Shown: one piece after another, positions 60,262 through 64,000 of the stretch | How positions within the stretch are numbered: the first letter of the stretch is position 1 | How the letters are laid out: each line of letters starts with the position of its first letter | Origin: an uncultured Lachnospiraceae bacterium | GTDB lineage: Bacteria > Bacillota > Clostridia > Lachnospirales > Lachnospiraceae | NCBI GenBank assembly: GCA_910577785.1 | Contig: CAJTNT010000020.1 | Span: 10,707-74,706, forward strand | DNA length: 64,000 nt | Reading direction: 5' to 3' | The notes under the pieces: generated by a model | Database searches by the model: none | Seen by the model: the letters and a program-made list of their open reading frames with translations, nothing else | Told to the model about the DNA's origin: nothing | Translations under genes and position numbers: made by a program

Positions 60262-61428
60262 TTAGTGTTCTTTGTCCACCTGAATGGACACAAAATAATC
60301 CTCTCCCATTCGTTCCCGGACATCATTCTGGATCTGCCCCGTCAATGCCTCATCTGTTATTCTATATTTGTAAGGAACCACGATATCAAAAATCAGGTTG
60401 GTGCGGGAAGGCCGGACGGCCACCCGGAAATCATGCATCGTAATCACTGGGTCAATGGAAGCCAAAATGCCAGCCACCGTTTTCTTCAGCCCTAAGATAT
60501 GGGCATCGTTCGTCACAACCGGATCCATATGGATGACGGCTTCACAGCTTAATTTTTGGCGGATTTCCATTTCTGCATGGTCTATGATGTCATGAAGCTC
60601 TAAAATATCTCCCTCTGACGGAACCTCCGCATGGAGGGAAATAATCCGCCTGCCGGGCCCATAATCATGGACAAGCAGGTCATGGATGCCGCATATCTCT
60701 TGATAGGAGAGTACTGTCTCTTGAATCTGGCGGACAAACTCTGGCTCCGGCGGCTTGCCAAGAAGTGGATCCAACGTTTCCTTGGCTGCGCAAAGCCCGG
60801 CGTAAAAAATAAACAAAGCCACCAATATCCCACAATATCCATCCACCTGGATACCCCAAAGCGCCTCTGCAGCAGAAGCCGCCAATACGACAGCCGTGGC
60901 GCAGGCATCGCTCAGGCTGTCCGCAGCCGTAGCATGCATGGCTGCGGAGTTTATTTTCTGCCCGATCCGATGGTTGTAAAAAGCCATATAGAGCTTCACC
61001 GCAATAGAAACCAGCAGGATAGCAGCTGCCAGATAGCGAAATGTCACCGCCTGGGGATGGAGGACCTTCTCCAGGGAAGTCCTTGCAAGCTCAAAAGCCA
61101 TTAGGATAATCGCCCCAGAAACAATCAGGCCTGCAATATATTCTATTCTCCCATGCCCAAAAGGATGATCCACATCCGGCTGTGTACCCGCCAGCTTAAA
61201 GCCAACCAGCGTCACGCAGGAAGAGCCTGCGTCAGACAGATTGTTGAAGGCATCTGCCATGATAGAAATGGAATGGCTGAGGGCGCCTGCCAGGAACTTC
61301 CCCAGAAACAGCAGTATATTTAGGAATATCCCAAGAGCCCCACAGAGGATCCCATACCTTTGGCGGACTTCGGGGGAATTGATGTCTTCTTTATTTCTTA
61401 TCCATAAATTTACCAAAATTGTCAGCAT
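60262..61428 (-). CDS. Cation diffusion facilitator (CDF) metal transporter
   Basis: 388 residues. About six membrane segments (30-210) with the metal-site motifs DAFNNLSDAGS in TM2 and HATAADSLSDAC in TM5, the usual CDF tetrahedral site (D-N-x-x-D / H-x-x-x-D). A cytoplasmic alpha-beta domain fills residues 225-385. Metal choice (zinc, manganese or iron) cannot be told from motifs alone. GGAGAG precedes the ATG. It stands alone between the HPr-like gene and the divergent NCS2 permease. Confidence 0.93.
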   Translation of the reverse strand: MLTILVNLWIRNKEDINSPEVRQRYGILCGALGIFLNILLFLGKFLAGALSHSISIMADAFNNLSDAGSSCVTLVGFKLAGTQPDVDHPFGHGRIEYIAGLIVSGAIILMAFELARTSLEKVLHPQAVTFRYLAAAILLVSIAVKLYMAFYNHRIGQKINSAAMHATAADSLSDACATAVVLAASAAEALWGIQVDGYCGILVALFIFYAGLCAAKETLDPLLGKPPEPEFVRQIQETVLSYQEICGIHDLLVHDYGPGRRIISLHAEVPSEGDILELHDIIDHAEMEIRQKLSCEAVIHMDPVVTNDAHILGLKKTVAGILASIDPVITMHDFRVAVRPSRTNLIFDIVVPYKYRITDEALTGQIQNDVRERMGEDYFVSIQVDKEH

Positions 61429-61608
61429 AATGCAAGAACTCTCCTAAAAATTAGTGAAGGGAATTTTTCATCCATTATAACCTTTTCTGCATCATTTGTC
61501 ACTACCTCTCTTTTTACATAATAGTATAACCTTACCTCGGGCACTGATAATACGCCAGCCGCTTCCCCGCGAAAAAAGCATATTTTCATAGATTTTCCTG
61601 CCGGGGCA

Positions 61609-61655
61609 TGATATAATAAAACGTATGAATTTTAAATCCTGCGCACGATTTAAAA
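61609..61655 (+). promoter_or_regulatory. NCS2 permease promoter with inverted repeat at the start site
   Basis: An extended -10 TGATATAAT (TATAAT at 61612-61617) without a good -35. A perfect inverted repeat TTTTAAATC (61630-61638) / GATTTAAAA (61647-61655) lies just after the expected start at about 61624. It could be an operator or an RNA hairpin. No purine riboswitch was recognised. Confidence 0.6.
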
Positions 61656-61703
61656 GTTACTTCTTAACAGTTCCTTACCAAACCAAGAAAAGGAGAGCCA
61701 TTT

Positions 61704-63071
61704 ATGGAAAAATTTTTTAAGCTGAAGGAAAACCACACAACAGTAAGGACAGAAATTATTGCCGGCTTTACTACCTTTATGACGATGGCTTACATATTGG
61801 CTGTAAACCCGAATATTCTGTCGGTTGCGGGAATGGACGCGAAGGCTGTGCTGATTGCAACGGCATTGGCTTCCTTTGTGGGTACGCTGCTGATGGCAGT
61901 GCTTGCCAATTACCCGTTTGCACTGGCGCCTGGCATGGGGCTGAATGCCTATTTTGCCTATACGGTTGTCATCCAGATGGGATATTCCTGGCAGACCGCG
62001 TTGTTTGCCGTATTTGTAGAAGGGATTATTTTTATTATCCTGTCTCTGACAAATGTGCGGGAAGCAATCTTCAATGCGATACCGCTGAACCTGAAAGCAG
62101 CTGTCAGCGTGGGAATTGGGCTGTTTATTGCATTTATTGGGCTGCAGGACGCAAAGTTAATTGTAAATTCTGACTCTACCTTGGTGACTTACCAGAACTT
62201 TAAAGGAGATACGTTCCAATCTGTGGGCGTGGGCGCCATCCTGGCGCTGGCAGGCGTACTGATTACCGCCATCCTTCTGGCCAAGCAGGTAAAAGGCGGC
62301 ATTTTACTCGGCATCCTGGTTACCTGGGTACTAGGGATTGCCTGCGAACTGGCAGGGATTTATGTGCCAAATGCAGAAGCCGGAATGTATTCGGTAATAC
62401 CCTCCGGGCTTGTGAGCCTTGACTTTTCTTCTTTCAAGGAGACATTCGGGGCGGTGTTCACTGTGGATTTTGGAGCCTTGAAAATTGGGGACTTTCTAAT
62501 TATTATGTTCTCTTTCTTGTTTGTAGACCTATTTGATACCTTAGGCACCTTAATTGGGGTTTCTTCCAAGGCAAATATGCTGGATGAACAGGGCAAGCTG
62601 CCGCGCATTAAGCCTGCTTTGCTCTCGGATGCAATCGCAACCTGCGTAGGGGCTGTCTTCGGGACTTCTACTACCACCACGTTTGTGGAGAGCGCTTCTG
62701 GCGTGACGGCCGGCGGGCGCACGGGGCTTACGGCGCTGACCACGGCTGGGCTGTTCCTGCTCTCCGCTATTTTCTCCCCGCTATTTTTAAGCATCCCTTC
62801 TTTTGCGATAGCGCCGGCATTGATTATTGTAGGGTTCTATATGATGGGGTCTGTCGCCAAGATTGACTTCGAAGATATGACGGACGCAATTCCGGCGTTT
62901 CTGTGCATTATCGCAATGCCACTTGCTTACAGTATTTCGGAAGGGATTGCCATTGGCGTGATATCCTGGACGATTATTAATTTGGTGACAGGGAAGGCAA
63001 AAGAGAAAAAGATCAGTGTGCTGATGTATGTGCTGACGGTTCTCTTTGTGCTGAAGTATGTGTTCCTCTGA
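61704..63071 (+). CDS. NCS2-family purine permease (guanine/hypoxanthine type)
   Basis: 455 residues, about 12-14 membrane segments, of the AzgA/PbuG/PbuO branch. The start MEKFFKLKENHTTVRTEIIA leads into GFTTFMTMAYILAVNP. Other family segments include NYPFALAPGMGLNAYFAYTV, the DLFDTLGTLIGV helix and GTSTTTTFVESASGV near residue 323. It probably imports guanine, hypoxanthine or adenine with protons. AAAGGAGAG precedes the ATG. It could feed the HPRT encoded at the left edge. Confidence 0.94.
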   Translation: MEKFFKLKENHTTVRTEIIAGFTTFMTMAYILAVNPNILSVAGMDAKAVLIATALASFVGTLLMAVLANYPFALAPGMGLNAYFAYTVVIQMGYSWQTALFAVFVEGIIFIILSLTNVREAIFNAIPLNLKAAVSVGIGLFIAFIGLQDAKLIVNSDSTLVTYQNFKGDTFQSVGVGAILALAGVLITAILLAKQVKGGILLGILVTWVLGIACELAGIYVPNAEAGMYSVIPSGLVSLDFSSFKETFGAVFTVDFGALKIGDFLIIMFSFLFVDLFDTLGTLIGVSSKANMLDEQGKLPRIKPALLSDAIATCVGAVFGTSTTTTFVESASGVTAGGRTGLTALTTAGLFLLSAIFSPLFLSIPSFAIAPALIIVGFYMMGSVAKIDFEDMTDAIPAFLCIIAMPLAYSISEGIAIGVISWTIINLVTGKAKEKKISVLMYVLTVLFVLKYVFL

Positions 63072-63084
63072 TAAGAATTTGGGT

Positions 63085-63112
63085 GGGCGGCCTGTTTGGC
63101 CGCCCGCTGTTT
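63085..63112 (+). terminator. Terminator after the NCS2 permease
   Basis: An eight-base-pair GC-rich stem GGGCGGCC (63085-63092) / GGCCGCCC (63098-63105) followed by GCTGTTTTC. It may also serve the convergent GNAT gene. Confidence 0.75.
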
Positions 63113-63120
63113 TCACAAAA

Positions 63121-63939
63121 TTATGGTTCTGCCAGGCCCTGTGCTTGCGGAGAGCCAAAGGCATAGATTTCAAAGGCTGGGTATGTCCTCTCGTAGTGAT
63201 AGCCCAGCTTTTCTGCGAGGGCTACTGACCATTTATTCTGGGCGTCCCAGCTGGGGTATAGGTTTCTGTCCATACATTCGAGGATGATCCTTGCCCCGCA
63301 GATGGTGGCGAGGCCTTTGCGGCGGTAATCCTTCCTGGTGGCGATCTCAATTTCAATTCCGCCATTGTACACGGAATAAGACGAGGCGCCGGCAATTAAT
63401 ATGCCGTCTTTGAGGATCGCAACGCCTAATCCCCGTTTGCGGTAGTCCTCATACGTTGCGAATTGGGCTGTAAAATCCGCCGCCCAGGAGCTTTCCCTCG
63501 TCTGGCGATAGACGTCCGCATCCATCAGCTTTAACTCATATCCCTGCGGGAGGGAAGCTACGATTTCTGTAAGATAAGGCTTACGGAAAATGCCTGGCTC
63601 CTTTTTGATGGCGTAGCGCTCCACCCGCCTGCAGCCGCTGCCATAGATATGCTCTATCGCCTTTGCCCAGTCCCCGCACCCTTGCTGGGATGGAACCATA
63701 ATAATAAAATCAGAGCTTCTTTGGGCTGGCTTCTGTTCGATAAGCCCTGTGTGTACTTTTCCTGCAAGATAACAGAAATCCCCCAGGATAATACGGGCGG
63801 ATTCTGGGTTCTCTTTTCTGTCTGCCCACGCCTCGCCCATGCAGCCCTGCAGGCAGGACCAAATCAGGGATTCCTCCCAGCCGACAAAAAGCGGGGCGAT
63901 GGCAGGGATATCGGATGGCTGTAATTGATAAATGAACAT
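63121..63939 (-). CDS. GNAT-family N-acetyltransferase
   Basis: 272 residues. The N-terminal half (1-125) has no clear family match. The C-terminal half (about 130-265) is GNAT-like: GIEIEIATRKDYRRKGLATI gives the acetyl-CoA loop (R-x-x-G-L-A), and WDAQNKWSVALAEKLGYH is motif B with the usual Asn and Ala-Glu-Lys-Leu-Gly-Tyr. The arrangement resembles ZmaR-like self-resistance acetyltransferases, but the substrate cannot be read from sequence. GGAGGTGA lies before the ATG. It is convergent with the NCS2 permease; the last 61 bp of the window upstream hold no gene. Confidence 0.85.
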   Translation of the reverse strand: MFIYQLQPSDIPAIAPLFVGWEESLIWSCLQGCMGEAWADRKENPESARIILGDFCYLAGKVHTGLIEQKPAQRSSDFIIMVPSQQGCGDWAKAIEHIYGSGCRRVERYAIKKEPGIFRKPYLTEIVASLPQGYELKLMDADVYRQTRESSWAADFTAQFATYEDYRKRGLGVAILKDGILIAGASSYSVYNGGIEIEIATRKDYRRKGLATICGARIILECMDRNLYPSWDAQNKWSVALAEKLGYHYERTYPAFEIYAFGSPQAQGLAEP

Positions 63940-64000
63940 GATTTCACCTCCCTATATTGTCAAGTGATTTTCCTTAAAAAATCAAGGAATTTATAGTTAC

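Noticed and set aside
61429..61703. Purine riboswitch before the NCS2 permease
   Set aside because: The conserved junction sequences of the purine aptamer could not be found; only an inverted repeat is present.

Overview
The window looks like an origin-proximal stretch of chromosome from a spore-forming Lachnospiraceae (Clostridia). Evidence: moderate G+C, strong AGGAGG ribosome binding sites, and the conserved block HU - rqcP - yabP - yabQ - divIC - spoIIE - tilS - hpt. Further support comes from spoVG, a CotS-family coat kinase, a T-box-controlled valS and the glgC-glgD pair. No phage, insertion sequence, CRISPR array or rRNA was seen. One tRNA gene (Arg, anticodon ACG) is present.

Layout: 0-8 kb (minus strand) holds hpt (cut by the window edge), tilS, spoIIE, divIC, yabQ, yabP, rqcP, HU and a phosphoglucomutase. 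8-16 kb holds a poly-asparagine lipoprotein, CotS kinase, CCA-adding enzyme, a CwlO-like NlpC/P60 hydrolase and FapA. 16-24.5 kb holds valS with a T-box leader and an RND transporter translationally coupled to its TetR regulator. 24.7-42 kb is the surface and accessory part. It contains pta, a 2903-residue secreted LamG/Ig/FIVAR protein with a divergent XRE regulator, a cyclic-nucleotide-binding-domain protein of unknown role, a DUF1700 protein, tRNA-Arg and a secreted leucine-rich-repeat protein. 41.7-48 kb holds a soluble signalling set (FIST, MCP, Hpt), a site-2 protease, spoVG and glgC-glgD. 48.9-54 kb (plus strand) holds murC, a DnaD-domain protein, a DnaC/DnaI-like helicase loader and a long PRPP synthase. 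54-64 kb holds a Bce-type peptide-sensing and detoxification module, a Lys/Ala-rich DUF6465 protein with an HPr-like protein lacking the catalytic His, a CDF cation transporter, an NCS2 purine permease and a GNAT acetyltransferase.

The most unusual non-coding content is a family of long palindromic repeats. There are two full copies, two diverged copies and one fragment. The two full copies keep their stems through compensatory base changes. One full copy lies inside the valS leader between the T-box terminator and the start codon. The other lies in a crowded 0.9 kb gap upstream of murC that also holds 38-bp tandem repeats, four 24-bp tandem repeats and a second, unrelated 102-bp palindrome. 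A separate 77-bp palindrome lies near 8.35 kb. Two arrays of DnaA-box-like 9-mers sit just upstream of the dnaD - helicase-loader operon. Many promoters with 17-bp spacing could be read directly. The spoIIE promoter instead has a 21-bp spacer, the arrangement known for Spo0A-activated promoters.
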